Source of the DNA: Gandjariella thermophila
Lineage (GTDB): Bacteria > Actinomycetota > Actinomycetes > Mycobacteriales > Pseudonocardiaceae
Reading direction: 5' to 3'
DNA length: 64,000 nt
Assembly: GCF_005405885.1 (NCBI RefSeq)
Contig: NZ_BJFL01000003.1
Coordinates: 124,001-188,000, forward strand
The translations under genes and the position numbers were made by a program. Shown piece after piece: positions 20,086 through 30,248 of the stretch. Each line of letters opens with the position of its first letter. The first letter of the stretch is position 1. Under the pieces are notes generated by a model. The model ran no database searches. It saw only the letters and a program-made list of their open reading frames with translations, and was not told the DNA's origin.

Positions 20086-20370
20086 GTGACGCTGGCAACG
20101 GTGCAGTGGGTGCAGTGGGAACAGGTGGTCGACAACGCCGCACTGTTCGGCTGGTCGGTGTTGGTCATCGTGCACGTCATGCTGGCGGTCGCGGCCACGC
20201 GAAGCGTGGCGCGGTGCCGCCTGCAGGGCCCGCGGGCGAAGGCGCGGTGGGTGCTGGGGGCCTGGCTGTTGCCGCTGGTGGCCGTGGTGTGGTTCGTCAT
20301 CGGGCGGCGGGTGCTGAACCGCAGGCACCAGGCCGCGCGCGCCGCGTGCGAGACGGTGCCACACCGGTAG
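20086..20370 (+). CDS. Small membrane protein, PLDc_N-like
   Basis: A 94-residue protein with two membrane helices (ALFGWSVLVIVHVMLAVAAT and WVLGAWLLPLVAVVWFVIGRR), a layout resembling the PLDc_N / phospholipase-D-nuclease N-terminal small proteins of Actinobacteria. Start GTG 20086, with AGGGGGT upstream; other in-frame starts are not better. It lies 34 bp after whiB and may be cotranscribed. Function unknown. It ends before a strong hairpin, convergent with groEL1. Confidence 0.65.
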   Translation: MTLATVQWVQWEQVVDNAALFGWSVLVIVHVMLAVAATRSVARCRLQGPRAKARWVLGAWLLPLVAVVWFVIGRRVLNRRHQAARAACETVPHR

Positions 20371-20392
20371 CCGGGCGTGCCGGACGTGCCAA

Positions 20393-20421
20393 GGGGGCGG
20401 CATCCCGAGGATGCCGCCCCC
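20393..20421. terminator. Bidirectional terminator between the small membrane protein and groEL1
   Basis: GGGGGCGGCATCC pairs with GGATGCCGCCCCC (13 bp, no mismatch) around a 3-base loop CGA. It lies between convergent genes and can serve both. Confidence 0.8.
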
Positions 20422-20480
20422 TCGCTCGCCTGGCGAACGCGGCACGTGACGCCGGAAAGCGCGTCCCGCGCCGTGGAACC

Positions 20481-22254
<1,774 letters not shown>

Positions 22255-22269
22255 ATCATCAGCGAGTCG

Positions 22270-22581
22270 TCACTTCTCGATGACGGCCAACACGTCGCGG
22301 GCGGACAAGATCAGGTAGTCCTCGCCGTTGTACTTGACCTCGGTGCCGCCGTACTTGGAGTAGATGACGGTGTCGCCGACCTTGACGTCGAGCGGGATCC
22401 GGTTGCCGTTGTCGTCAACCCGGCCCGGGCCGACCGCGAGGACCTCGCCCTCCTGCGGCTTCTCCTTGGCGGTGTCCGGGATGACGATGCCGGACGCCGT
22501 CGTCGTCTCGGCCTCGGCCGCCTTCACGAGGATCTTGTCCTCGAGCGGCTTGATGTTCACCTTGACGTCTACGCTCGTCAC
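22270..22581 (-). CDS. groES: 10 kDa co-chaperonin GroES
   Basis: A 103-residue lid protein for GroEL. Typical sequence: [29 protein letters not shown] (mobile loop), [48 protein letters not shown] 22581 is preceded by GGAGGT with a 6-base spacer. First gene of the groES-groEL1 operon. Confidence 0.97.
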   Translation of the reverse strand: MTSVDVKVNIKPLEDKILVKAAEAETTTASGIVIPDTAKEKPQEGEVLAVGPGRVDDNGNRIPLDVKVGDTVIYSKYGGTEVKYNGEDYLILSARDVLAVIEK

Positions 22582-22677
22582 GGTGTGACCTCCACGGGTC
22601 TTGGAAAGTTTTGGCAGGTACCGACGGCTCCTGCCACCCCGCCGTCGCGGGTGCCGGGGCGGGCCGGCGCCGTGCAA

Positions 22678-22704
22678 CTAGCACTCTACCCATGAGAGTG
22701 CCAA
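22678..22704. promoter_or_regulatory. CIRCE operator (HrcA site)
   Basis: TAGCACTC, 9 bases, GAGTGCCAA: one mismatch from the CIRCE consensus arms TTAGCACTC / GAGTGCTAA. It overlaps the groES -10 element, so HrcA binding would block polymerase. Confidence 0.9.
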
Positions 22705-22712
22705 ACCCTCAA
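22683..22712 (-). promoter_or_regulatory. Promoter of groES-groEL1
   Basis: Minus strand TTGAGG (-35, 22707-22712), 18 bases, TAGAGT (-10, 22683-22688). The -10 sits inside CIRCE, giving a leader of about 95 bases to groES. Confidence 0.65.
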
Positions 22713-22852
22713 CGCACCCGCCCCTCGAGTGTTCGCCCCGGTCAGCGGCCGGTCTCCGGGACAGGAGCGGCCGCCGGTCGGCACCGCCTCCGCGTCCCGG
22801 TGCGGCCGGTGGAACCGGAAGGCGCCCGCCGCTCGAGGTCAGCCGCGAGAAG

Positions 22853-24598
22853 GTGGGAGAGCGAGTCCGGCTGTGTCAGAATGTTGCCCTGCCACAAGAT
22901 CACGGGCCTTCTGGGGGCCGGGTGTGCCTCGACAGCGACGAGGACGGTGAGCGCGCGAGCACCCTCGCGGGACGCTCCGCGGAGTGGTTGCTGTCCCGGT
23001 CCCGGGAGTTGATCGCGCGGGCCCAGGCGGTACCGCTGGACGGCCAGGCCGCGGCGCTCGCCGAGATGGAGGCCCTGCTGGCGGAGGCCCGCCGCCGCGG
23101 CGATCCGCTGCTGTTCCTGCGCATGCTGGCAGACACCAGCGGCACCCGGGTGTCCTCGGTCGGCGCGGGGCACCGGGCCGACCACCTGATCGCCGAGTTG
23201 CTGGACCACACCCAGCGGCACGGGTTGTGGCTGCACGAGGTCAAGGCGCACGCGCAACTGGCCAGGCAGGAGGTGTTCGCCGGCCGGGACGACGCCGCGA
23301 CCAGCCAGGTGGCCATGGCGCTGGCGGTGCTGGACCGCGGCGGCGAACGCTACCCGTGGTACCCGGAGGACGCCTGGCGGAACACGCTGAGCAGCACCCT
23401 GAACGATCTGGCGATGGTGCTCTCCCAACTCGGCCTGTTCGAGGAGGCCGACCCGCTGCAGGCACGCGCGCAGCGCATGGCCGAGGAGGACGGGCGCCAC
23501 CACCCGCTGGCCGTCAACCTGCTCAACCGGGTGGGGCTGTCGCTGGGCTGGGCGCTGCGGCTGGAACGCGCCGGCCGGCCCGCGGAGGCCGCCACCCGGT
23601 TCGCCGCCGCGGCCGGGTTCGCCCGCGCGATCGAGGAGCCCTGGTCCCGCTCGCTGTATCCGGACCGGGACCGGCCCGCGGCCGAGGTCCAGCCGGTGGT
23701 CGGCGCGGCACACGCCATGGCCGATCCCGGCCCGGCGCACCTCGACCGGCTGGCCGCGCTCGTGGGCCGGTCGCTGGACGCGCGGGACAGCATCGCCGTG
23801 GCCATCGCGACCGGCCGCTGCCTGGACCGTGCCGGGCGCCGGGACGCCGCGGTGCGGGCGCTGCGCCGGACGCGCGAGCGGCTGGCCGGCGACTCGTCCG
23901 AGCCGTCCCTGGCGGTGTCGCTGGCCTACGAGATCGCCCGGTTGTCCGAGTCCGTGCCGGCGAAGCTCGCCTACGCCGACGCGCTGGAGGCGGAGTTGTG
24001 GGCGGTGCACGAGGCGCGGCTGGCCACCGTGCGCACCCGCGTCGACCACGCCCGCCTGGACAGGCAACATCGCGAGACGGTGGCGCAGGCGTTGCGTGAC
24101 CCGCTGACCGGCCTGCCCAACCGCCGCGCGCTCGCCGACGCGCTGCGGACCGCGACCGTGGAGCCGGAGTGGACACCGCTGGCCCTCGCCCTGGTCGACC
24201 TGGACCACTTCAAGCCGGTCAACGACCGGGGCTCGCACGCCGTCGGCGACGCCGTGCTCCGGGCCGTCGCCCAAGCCCTGCGCGACAGCGTGCGCGGTGA
24301 CGACACGGTGGCCCGCTACGGCGGCGACGAGTTCGTCGTGGTGTTGCCGCGCACCGCGCTGCCGGCGGCGGAGGCCGTGCTGACCCGGATCGTCCGGGCC
24401 GTCGCCACGCTCCCGGCCGCCCAGGCGTACGGCGTCACCGCCTCGGTCGGGGTGACCGTGCTACGGCCCGGCGAGCCGGCCGACGCGGCGCTCGGCCGCG
24501 CCGACGCCGCGATGTACGCGGCCAAGCGCGACGGCGGCAACCGGGTCCGGTGCAGCGGCGCGGACGCGGCCCGGACCCCCGCGTCCAGCCAACCCTGA
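22853..24598 (+). CDS. Diguanylate cyclase with N-terminal helical-repeat region
   Basis: Up to 581 residues. The N-terminal 400 residues are soluble and helical with TPR-like character (LNDLAMVLSQLGLFEEADPLQARAQRMAEEDG and similar), no membrane segment. The C-terminal GGDEF domain makes cyclic di-GMP from two GTP: RDPLTGLPNRRAL, ALVDLDHFKPVNDRGSHAVGDAVL, and an intact GGDEF at about residue 490 (bases 24320-24334). The product-inhibition I-site RGDD stands exactly five residues before it. This layout recalls Streptomyces CdgB/CdgC-type cytosolic cyclases, which link c-di-GMP to BldD. Start uncertain: GTG 22853 is used, GTG 22922 (after CTGGGGG) is equally plausible. Confidence 0.88.
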   Translation: MGERVRLCQNVALPQDHGPSGGRVCLDSDEDGERASTLAGRSAEWLLSRSRELIARAQAVPLDGQAAALAEMEALLAEARRRGDPLLFLRMLADTSGTRVSSVGAGHRADHLIAELLDHTQRHGLWLHEVKAHAQLARQEVFAGRDDAATSQVAMALAVLDRGGERYPWYPEDAWRNTLSSTLNDLAMVLSQLGLFEEADPLQARAQRMAEEDGRHHPLAVNLLNRVGLSLGWALRLERAGRPAEAATRFAAAAGFARAIEEPWSRSLYPDRDRPAAEVQPVVGAAHAMADPGPAHLDRLAALVGRSLDARDSIAVAIATGRCLDRAGRRDAAVRALRRTRERLAGDSSEPSLAVSLAYEIARLSESVPAKLAYADALEAELWAVHEARLATVRTRVDHARLDRQHRETVAQALRDPLTGLPNRRALADALRTATVEPEWTPLALALVDLDHFKPVNDRGSHAVGDAVLRAVAQALRDSVRGDDTVARYGGDEFVVVLPRTALPAAEAVLTRIVRAVATLPAAQAYGVTASVGVTVLRPGEPADAALGRADAAMYAAKRDGGNRVRCSGADAARTPASSQP

Positions 24599-24642
24599 CC
24601 GCCCGCCGTACCACGCGGGCCGGGGCACGGTCGGCGTCGCGG

Positions 24643-24858
24643 TCAGGCGGGCTGGTGGAAGGCGCCGGTGCGTATGGCGCCGAGGAAGGCCGACCAGGTG
24701 GCGGCGGGGAACACCAGCGCCGGCCCGGCCGGGTTCTTGGAGTCCCGCACCGCGGTCCGGGTGTCCCCCGGCCAGGCCACCTCGACGCAGGCGCCGCCCT
24801 GCTGGTTACTGCGGCTGGACTTGCGCCACGCGACGCGGGAAAGGTCCGCTCCGGTCAT
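24643..24858 (-). CDS. DUF397 domain protein
   Basis: A 71-residue protein with the DUF397 signature (WRKSSRSNQQGGACVEVAW, then VRDSKNPAGPALVFPAATWSAFL). In Actinobacteria these small proteins normally follow an XRE/DUF5753 regulator and form a BldB/WhiJ-like regulatory pair. Here the expected partner immediately upstream on the same strand is reduced to a fragment. ATG 24858 has GAAGGAG 10 bases upstream. Probably no longer regulated by, or acting with, a local partner. Confidence 0.88.
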   Translation of the reverse strand: MTGADLSRVAWRKSSRSNQQGGACVEVAWPGDTRTAVRDSKNPAGPALVFPAATWSAFLGAIRTGAFHQPA

Positions 24859-24882
24859 CGCCGCCCCACTCCTTCGCCCGGA

Positions 24883-25041
24883 TCAGCTCAGCATGCCGGC
24901 GATCACCTGCGCGGTGTCCCGTGGCCGCAAGGACAACCGGGCCAGCCGGTCGAAGACCAGCTCGTCCATCACCTGCTTGCCGCCCACCGTGCGGTTCAGC
25001 ACAGGCTCGTCGATGATCGCGTACAGCTTAACGGCGTGCAG
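24883..25041 (-). pseudogene. Remnant of XRE/DUF5753 regulator (partner of DUF397)
   Basis: About 52 residues in one frame, ending 24 bp before the DUF397 start. LYAIIDEPVLNRTVGGKQVM matches the middle of DUF5753 proteins (typically AVLDEAVLRRPVGG...), and it runs straight into FDRLARLSLRPRDTAQVIAG, which matches their extreme C-terminus. The helix-turn-helix, the first part of DUF5753 and about 70 residues between these blocks are missing. The 190 bases upstream hold no recoverable part of the gene. I infer a decayed gene with an internal deletion. Confidence 0.55.
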
Positions 25042-25231
25042 GGGACGGAACGGCGCGACCTCCGTTCGGATCAGCGTCGGACACGATCGAGTGAGAAAGG
25101 GAAATCCGCACCGGCCTGCCGAGGTCCGCGGATAGCCTCCCGCGCGGCGGCGCGCTCGCCCGGGGTAACGACCCGTTTGTCCACAGAAGACAGTGGCAAC
25201 TACCGGCCCCCTTCCGTTACGGAGACACTCG

Positions 25232-25678
25232 ATGACCGTGCCCAGCGACGTCCGAGCCTTCAACCGCGCGATCATCGAGGAGTTCCGCGCCAACAACGGG
25301 CGGGTGAGCCACGACATGCTCAGGGATGCCGCGCTGGTCCTGCTGACCACCACCGGGGCGAAGAGCGGCCGGCCACACACCACGCCGCTGGCCTACTTCA
25401 CCGACGGCCCCGGCCGGATCGTGCTGTGGGCCTCGGCCATGGCCGCACCGGCCCACCCCGCCTGGTACCACAACCTGGCCGCCAACCCCCGGGTGGCCAT
25501 CGAACTGCCCGGCGACTCGGGCACGGTGCGACGCTTCGAGGGCATGGCGAGCACCGCGCAGGGCGCGGAACGCGAGCGCCTGTTCGACATGCTGCGTGAG
25601 GCCAGCCCGCACATCGCAGCGCACCAGGAGCGGACCGACCGGCAGATTCCGCTGGTCGTCGTCGAGTACCCCGGCTGA
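25232..25678 (+). CDS. Deazaflavin (F420)-dependent nitroreductase family protein
   Basis: A 148-residue protein of the Ddn/FDOR-B split-barrel family that uses coenzyme F420. Characteristic are LLTTTGAKSGRPHTTPLAYFTDG, WYHNLAANPRVAIELPG and PLVVVEYPG at the C-terminus. Relatives reduce quinones and nitro compounds at the membrane. ATG 25232 has GGAGA 7 bases upstream; a longer frame exists back to 25193. It ends convergently with tsaD, with a hairpin and a repeat between. Confidence 0.88.
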   Translation: MTVPSDVRAFNRAIIEEFRANNGRVSHDMLRDAALVLLTTTGAKSGRPHTTPLAYFTDGPGRIVLWASAMAAPAHPAWYHNLAANPRVAIELPGDSGTVRRFEGMASTAQGAERERLFDMLREASPHIAAHQERTDRQIPLVVVEYPG

Positions 25679-25697
25679 CTCCCGCTCCGCGCGGGAG
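25679..25697. terminator. Terminator hairpin after the deazaflavin reductase gene
   Basis: CTCCCGC / GCGGGAG (7 bp) with a 5-base loop, directly after the stop codon. Confidence 0.5.
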
Positions 25698-25702
25698 CAC
25701 CT

Positions 25703-25730
25703 CAGCGCCTGTTCCTGAACAGGCTGTCAG
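25703..25730. repeat. Dispersed palindromic repeat, copy C (compact)
   Basis: CAGC then GCCTGTTCCTGAACAGGC then TGTCAG: the two arms fused to one palindrome (8-bp stem). The right end contains the tsaD stop. It lies between convergent genes. Confidence 0.65.
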
Positions 25731-26776
25731 ATGGACACGGTGCTCACCGGGAGCGCCGGGTCGGCGGCGATGTCCAGTTCGGACGGTGCCACGTCCGCGG
25801 CGACGAGGTGCGCGCCAAGCGCGGCGATCATCGCGCCGTTGTCCGTGCACAGCCGGGGCCGGGGCACCCGAAGCTCGATGCCGGCCTCGGCGCACCGCTC
25901 GCCGGCCAGCCCGGACAGCCGGGAATTGGCCGCCACCCCGCCGGAGATCACCAGCGTGCCCACGCCCAGTTCGGTGGCCGCGCGCACCGCCTTCGCGGTG
26001 AGCACGTCGGCCACCGCCTCCTGGAAGGACGCGGCCACGTCGGCCAGCGGGATCGGCTCGCCAGCTCGCTCGCGCTCCTCCACCCAGCGGGCCACCGCGG
26101 TCTTCAGACCGGAGAAGGAGAAGTCGTACTTGGCGTCCCGGGGGCCGGTCAGCCCGCGCGGGAAGGCGATCGCCTCCGGGTTGCCCTGCTTGGCCAGCCT
26201 GTCGATCGGCGGGCCGCCCGGGTAGGGCAGGTTGAGCACGCGGGCGACCTTGTCGTACGCCTCGCCGGCCGCGTCGTCGATGGTCGAGCCGATCTCGGTG
26301 ATCTTCGTGGCCAGGTCCTCGACCAGCAGCAACTGGGTGTGGCCCCCGGAGACCAGCAGGGCCAGGCAGGGCGAGGGCAGCGGGCCGTGCTGCACGGTGT
26401 CCGCGGCCACGTGCCCGGCCAGGTGGTTCACCCCGTACAGCGGCTTGCCCAGCACGGCGGCGTACGCCTTGGCCGAGGCGAGCCCGACCAGCAGCGCGCC
26501 GGCGAGCCCGGGGCCGGCGGTGACCGCGACCGAATGCACGTCTTCCAGACCGAGGCCGGACGCGGCCAGGGCGCGGCGCGCGGTCGGGATCATCGCCTCC
26601 AGGTGGGCGCGGCTGGCCACCTCGGGCACCACCCCGCCGAACCGGGCGTGCTGCTCGACGCTGGACGCCACCTCATCGGCCAGCAGCTCCACCCGTCCGT
26701 CGTCGTACAGCCGGACCACGCCCACGCCGGTCTCGTCGCAGGAGCTCTCGATACCCAGCACGATCCGTTCGCTCAT
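25727..26776 (-). CDS. tsaD: tRNA N6-adenosine threonylcarbamoyltransferase TsaD
   Basis: Transfers threonylcarbamoyl to A37 of ANN-decoding tRNAs (t6A) together with TsaB and TsaE. It has 349 residues and the ASKHA fold: [14 protein letters not shown], the metal-binding NHLAGH pair, [32 protein letters not shown] and [15 protein letters not shown] 26776 gives the standard N-terminus ([15 protein letters not shown]). It follows rimI by 79 bp in the tsaB-rimI-tsaD operon. Confidence 0.97.
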   Translation of the reverse strand: MSERIVLGIESSCDETGVGVVRLYDDGRVELLADEVASSVEQHARFGGVVPEVASRAHLEAMIPTARRALAASGLGLEDVHSVAVTAGPGLAGALLVGLASAKAYAAVLGKPLYGVNHLAGHVAADTVQHGPLPSPCLALLVSGGHTQLLLVEDLATKITEIGSTIDDAAGEAYDKVARVLNLPYPGGPPIDRLAKQGNPEAIAFPRGLTGPRDAKYDFSFSGLKTAVARWVEERERAGEPIPLADVAASFQEAVADVLTAKAVRAATELGVGTLVISGGVAANSRLSGLAGERCAEAGIELRVPRPRLCTDNGAMIAALGAHLVAADVAPSELDIAADPALPVSTVSI

Positions 26777-26855
26777 GGCCTCTTCTCCACGAGAAAGCGC
26801 GGGCCGCTCATACCGCTTTCCCCGCGAGTCCGCGCGCCCACGATCCCGGGGTTCC

Positions 26856-27335
26856 TCATGCCGTCCTCCCGGATACCCGCGCCGCCCGGGCCATGGTGTA
26901 CGCGTCCGCCCCGGACGGCTGGTAGTAGCGGCGGCGCAACCCGATCGGCTCGAAGTCGTGCGCCCGGTACAGCGCGATCGCGCGCTCGTTGTCGGTGCGG
27001 ACCTCGAGAAAGGTGGGCGCGGCCACCTCGTCGGCCCGGTCCAGCAGAGCGCGCAGCAGCGCGGTACCCACTCCGGCGCCCTGCGCGGCCGGGTCCACCG
27101 CGATGGTATGCACACTGGCCTCCAAGTCGGGCGGCCGGCCGAGCAGCGCGAGCCCCGCGTAGCCGATCAGGCTGCCCTGCTCGTCGTACGCGCCGATGTA
27201 GTGGTGGCCCATGTCCAGTTCGGCGTGGAAGGCGTTCTCCCGCCAGGGGTCGTCGTCGGGGAACAGGATGCGTTCCAACTCGGCGCAGCGCGGCACGTCC
27301 GCGCGGCCCAGCGGCGCGATCGTGAAGCCGGTCAC
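26856..27335 (-). CDS. rimI: Ribosomal-protein-alanine N-acetyltransferase RimI
   Basis: A 159-residue GNAT acetyltransferase. The acetyl-CoA P-loop region is [27 protein letters not shown], followed by [29 protein letters not shown], the RimI signature. It is known to acetylate the N-terminal Ala of S18 and, in Actinobacteria, other proteins. GTG 27335 overlaps the tsaB stop by 4 bp (GTGA), so translation is coupled. A short tail ARVSGRTA extends beyond the usual length. Confidence 0.94.
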   Translation of the reverse strand: MTGFTIAPLGRADVPRCAELERILFPDDDPWRENAFHAELDMGHHYIGAYDEQGSLIGYAGLALLGRPPDLEASVHTIAVDPAAQGAGVGTALLRALLDRADEVAAPTFLEVRTDNERAIALYRAHDFEPIGLRRRYYQPSGADAYTMARAARVSGRTA

Positions 27336-28012
27336 GGCCGGGTCACCCGCTTCCGCGCGACGGGCACCTCGGCGTCCGGCCGCCGCAGGTAGAGCGGGGT
27401 GAGCGGGGCCGGGTCCGCCCCGGTCAGCAGGTCCTTGGCGGCCACCGCGACCAGCGCGTCCGGCGAGGGGTGCCAGGGCTGCGCCACCGGCAGGCCGAGC
27501 AGGTCGGCGTACAGTTCCGCGCCCTGGCCGGCGGCCCGCCGCACGGCCAACTCGGGCAGCCGCTCCGCGAGGTCGGCGGGGCGCTGCACGTGCGGCCCGG
27601 TGACCCGGTTGCCGGCGGCGTCGTAGGCGGCCCAGTACACCTCGCGGCGCCGGGCGTCGGTGGCCACCAGCAGGGGTTCCGCGCCGTCGACCGCCACCGC
27701 GATCGCGTCCAGCGTGCCGACCGGGTAAACCGGGCGGTCCAGCGCGTGCCCGAACGTGGCCGCGGTGACCATGCCCACCCGCAGCCCGGTGAACGGCCCG
27801 GGACCGGCGCCGACCACCACCGCGTGCAACTCGGCGAGGGTGATCCCGGCCTCGGCGACCACCTCGCGCACGTGCGGGGTGAGCAGTTCCCCATGGGCCC
27901 TGGCGTTGACGGTGGTCCGCCGCGCCAGTGTGCGCGGCACGGAACCGTCGGCCAGCGCGACCACCCCGGCGGTCACCGCCGGGGTCGCCGTGTCCAAGGC
28001 GAGTACGAGCAC
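27332..28012 (-). CDS. tsaB: tRNA t6A biosynthesis protein TsaB
   Basis: Partner of TsaD, 226 residues, ASKHA-like fold: LALDTATPAVTAGVV, HGELLTPHVREVVAEAG, and VVVGAGPGPFTGLRVGM. GTG 28012 gives the family N-terminus (MLVLALDTATPAV); a TTG two codons upstream is less likely. There is no Shine-Dalgarno; TAGGCT lies 8 bases before the GTG. In most Actinobacteria tsaE is immediately upstream, but here an opposite-strand secreted-protein gene stands between. Confidence 0.94.
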   Translation of the reverse strand: MLVLALDTATPAVTAGVVALADGSVPRTLARRTTVNARAHGELLTPHVREVVAEAGITLAELHAVVVGAGPGPFTGLRVGMVTAATFGHALDRPVYPVGTLDAIAVAVDGAEPLLVATDARRREVYWAAYDAAGNRVTGPHVQRPADLAERLPELAVRRAAGQGAELYADLLGLPVAQPWHPSPDALVAVAAKDLLTGADPAPLTPLYLRRPDAEVPVARKRVTRP

Positions 28013-28020
28013 GAGCAACA

Positions 28021-28026
28021 AGCCTA
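28021..28026 (-). promoter_or_regulatory. Candidate -10 element, leaderless tsaB
   Basis: Minus-strand TAGGCT, 8 bases, then GTG 28012, with no Shine-Dalgarno. It would give tsaB-rimI-tsaD a promoter of its own, which fits its separation from tsaE. Confidence 0.45.
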
Positions 28027-28211
28027 ATGACGTCCCGGACCGGAACGGGACCGGCCTGCGGCCTTTCGCGGCCAGCGCCCGCTCGGGGGAACCGCGGTAA
28101 CCGCAGGCAACCGATCGATCCGGTGCGCGTCGGTCAGCACGCCGGCCGCGCGCGTGCGGCACGGCGGGGGACGGCCGGACACGGCCGCGCGATCCGAGGA
28201 GGGGACATCCG

Positions 28212-28619
28212 ATGAGAAGGAAAGTGCTGGTCACGCTGTCCGTGGTGGCGCTGGGAGGGGCCGCGCTGCTGGGCGTGGCCGCACCGGCGTTCGCGGGCGC
28301 GGGGCAGGACGGCGCCTCGCTGTACGTGGACTCCAACACCGTGGTGACCGGGCAGTTACTGCACGTGTGGGGCGCCTGCGGCGGCGGGGGCGAGGGACTG
28401 AACTTCGTCGGCTCCGCCGCGTTCGTGCACCGCGGCCAGGACGACCCGTACCCGGGCGACGGTGGGTCGGCGCGGATCACCGCGTACAACCGGGGCGCGT
28501 TCGAGGGTGAGGCGGTGGTCGCGAACGTCCCGCCGGGCGACTACACGGTGTCCGCGCGGTGCGGTGGCGGGCTGGCGGCGACGGAGCCGATCACCGTGGT
28601 GCGGTCCCCGCGGCGCTGA
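28212..28619 (+). CDS. Secreted small protein of unknown function
   Basis: A 135-residue precursor. The first 28 residues are a signal peptide (MRRKVLVTLSVVALGGAALL, then AxA cleavage at APAFA). The mature part of about 105 residues is Gly-rich, with beta-strand-like segments and two Cys (WGACGG and SARCGG) able to form one disulfide, resembling an Ig-like fold; no family recognised. GAGGAGGGG precedes ATG 28212. It sits inside what is normally an unbroken tsaE-tsaB operon, on the opposite strand. Confidence 0.8.
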   Translation: MRRKVLVTLSVVALGGAALLGVAAPAFAGAGQDGASLYVDSNTVVTGQLLHVWGACGGGGEGLNFVGSAAFVHRGQDDPYPGDGGSARITAYNRGAFEGEAVVANVPPGDYTVSARCGGGLAATEPITVVRSPRR

Positions 28620-28640
28620 CCGCCACCGGGATCGGTCAGC
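28615..28640. terminator. Hairpin carrying the stop codons of two convergent genes
   Basis: GCTGACCG pairs with CGGTCAGC (8 bp) around 10 bases. The left arm holds the TGA of the secreted-protein gene, and the right arm the TGA of tsaE on the other strand. Confidence 0.65.
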
Positions 28641-29154
28641 CGAGGGGGCGCAGGTCGCGGGTGGTCCAGGCACCGTGCGGCTCCAGGTGGGCGACGCGGA
28701 CGTCGTCGGGTCGGCGCTCCAGCCGGACCAGCAGGTGGTCCTCGGAGAGCCGCTCGGCGACGCCCTCGCCCCACTCCACCACCACGGCGGCGTCCACCAA
28801 GTCGGTGTCCAGGTCCAGGTCGTCCAGCTCGTCAAGGCCGTTCAGCCGGTAGGCGTCCACGTGCACCAGCGGCACGCCCCGCCCGCCCTCGGCCGGGTGG
28901 TGCACCCTGGCCAGCACGAACGTGGGCGAGCTGACCCGCCCGGCCACGCCGAGCCCGTCGGCCACCCCGCGCACCAGCACCGTCTTGCCGGCGCCCAGCG
29001 GCCCGGACAGCAGCACCAGGTCGCCCGCGCGCAGCAGGCCGCCCAGCCGCTGACCGAACTCCACCGTGTCCCGCTCGGTGGGCAGTTCCACCCCGCCCCC
29101 CGTGGCGGCGGCCGGCACCGTGGGGCCGGCCTCATCCGTCGAGGTACCGCTCAC
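28636..29154 (-). CDS. tsaE: tRNA t6A ATPase TsaE
   Basis: A 172-residue P-loop ATPase required for the t6A cycle of TsaB-TsaD. Walker A is GPLGAGKTVLVRG; GRVSSPTFVLARVHHP and LVHVDAYRLNGLDELDDLDLD are characteristic, as is VVVEWGEGVAERL. GTG 29154 has GGAGAAGGG upstream and overlaps the end of the hydrolase gene by 4 bp (GTGA). N-terminal 25 residues are a poorly conserved extension. Confidence 0.95.
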   Translation of the reverse strand: MSGTSTDEAGPTVPAAATGGGVELPTERDTVEFGQRLGGLLRAGDLVLLSGPLGAGKTVLVRGVADGLGVAGRVSSPTFVLARVHHPAEGGRGVPLVHVDAYRLNGLDELDDLDLDTDLVDAAVVVEWGEGVAERLSEDHLLVRLERRPDDVRVAHLEPHGAWTTRDLRPLG

Positions 29155-30248
29155 GCCCTTCTCCACCAGCGTCGCCGACGTTCCGTCCGCTTCACCGCGC
29201 ACCGTCGCAGCAGTTCGGCCAGGTGATGGGTCACCAGGTCGGGTTGCTCGAGCATGACCATATGCCCGGCGCCGGAGGCCCGCACCAGCTCGGCGTCCGG
29301 CAGCTCGGCGGCGATCACCTCGGAGTGGGAGAACGGGGTGAGCCGGTCGGCGTCCCCGCCGAGCACCAGCACCTCGCAGTGCCGCAACCCGGCCAGCGCG
29401 GCGTAACGGTTGTGCGTGTTCAGTGTCTCCAGGTAGTCGGTGATCACCCGCACCGGGGTGCCGTTGATCATGTTTGCGGTCAGGTCGACCAGCGCCGGAC
29501 TGATCTTCTGGTCGCCGAAGGCCAGCATGCGGACGCTGTTCCAGACGACGCCGTCGCCCAGTCCGCGGACCCGCTCCACCAGTTCCGGCCGCCACCCGGC
29601 CACCTTGCCCAGGCCCAGGGTGAGCAGGTGGTGGCTGGACAGCACCGGGCGGGGCAGGCCGGAGCGGCCCACCTCGCCGGCCGCGGTGCCGATCAGGGCG
29701 ACGCCGCAGATCCGGTCGGAGAACAGTTCGGGCTGCTGCTCGGCGAGAGCCATGATGGTCATGCCGCCCATCGAGTGGCCGACCAGCACGATCGGTCCCT
29801 CGGGCACCGCGGCCCGCAGCACCGCGGCCAGGTCGCGGCCAAGCTGGTCGATGGTGGCCGTGTCGGCGCCACCGCGCCCGGAGCGGCCGTGGCTGCGCTG
29901 GTCATAGAGCACCAGGCGAACCCGGGGGTCGGTGAGCCGGGCCAGGTCGCGGCGCTGGAAGTGCCAGGTGCGCCGGTCCAGCGTGTAGCCGTGCACGAAC
30001 ACCACGGTGACCTGGGGCTCGCCACCGCCGCCGGGGGCGACCTCCTCCGCGGACAGCGGTAAACCGTCGTCCGCCGCCACGGTGAACTCGCGGGTCGGTT
30101 TCAGCGCGCCCAGCGGTTCCTCGGCGTACGGGTCCAGCCGGCGCGCCGCGGTCCGGGTGCCCTGAGCGACGGTCCCGGCGACCACGCCGGCCAGCGCCGC
30201 GCCGACGGCTCCGCCGGCCCAGCCGATCGCCCGCCACGGCGAGTTCAT
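29151..30248 (-). CDS. Alpha/beta hydrolase with N-terminal membrane helix
   Basis: A 365-residue hydrolase. An N-terminal hydrophobic helix (IGWAGGAVGAALAGVVAGTVA) suggests membrane anchoring or export. Catalytic motifs: oxyanion HGYTLDRRTW, nucleophile Ser in GHSMGGM, Asp in LGGDADRLTP and His in GAGHMVML. Substrate unknown (ester or peptidase-like). ATG 30248 overlaps the alr stop by 4 bp (ATGA), and its own stop overlaps tsaE by 4 bp, so alr, the hydrolase and tsaE form one tightly coupled operon. Confidence 0.92.
   Translation of the reverse strand: MNSPWRAIGWAGGAVGAALAGVVAGTVAQGTRTAARRLDPYAEEPLGALKPTREFTVAADDGLPLSAEEVAPGGGGEPQVTVVFVHGYTLDRRTWHFQRRDLARLTDPRVRLVLYDQRSHGRSGRGGADTATIDQLGRDLAAVLRAAVPEGPIVLVGHSMGGMTIMALAEQQPELFSDRICGVALIGTAAGEVGRSGLPRPVLSSHHLLTLGLGKVAGWRPELVERVRGLGDGVVWNSVRMLAFGDQKISPALVDLTANMINGTPVRVITDYLETLNTHNRYAALAGLRHCEVLVLGGDADRLTPFSHSEVIAAELPDAELVRASGAGHMVMLEQPDLVTHHLAELLRRCAVKRTERRRRWWRRA

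Noticed and set aside
22853-22922. Membrane or signal segment at the start of the diguanylate cyclase
   Set aside because: The first residues are polar, and the start itself is uncertain; no hydrophobic run is present.
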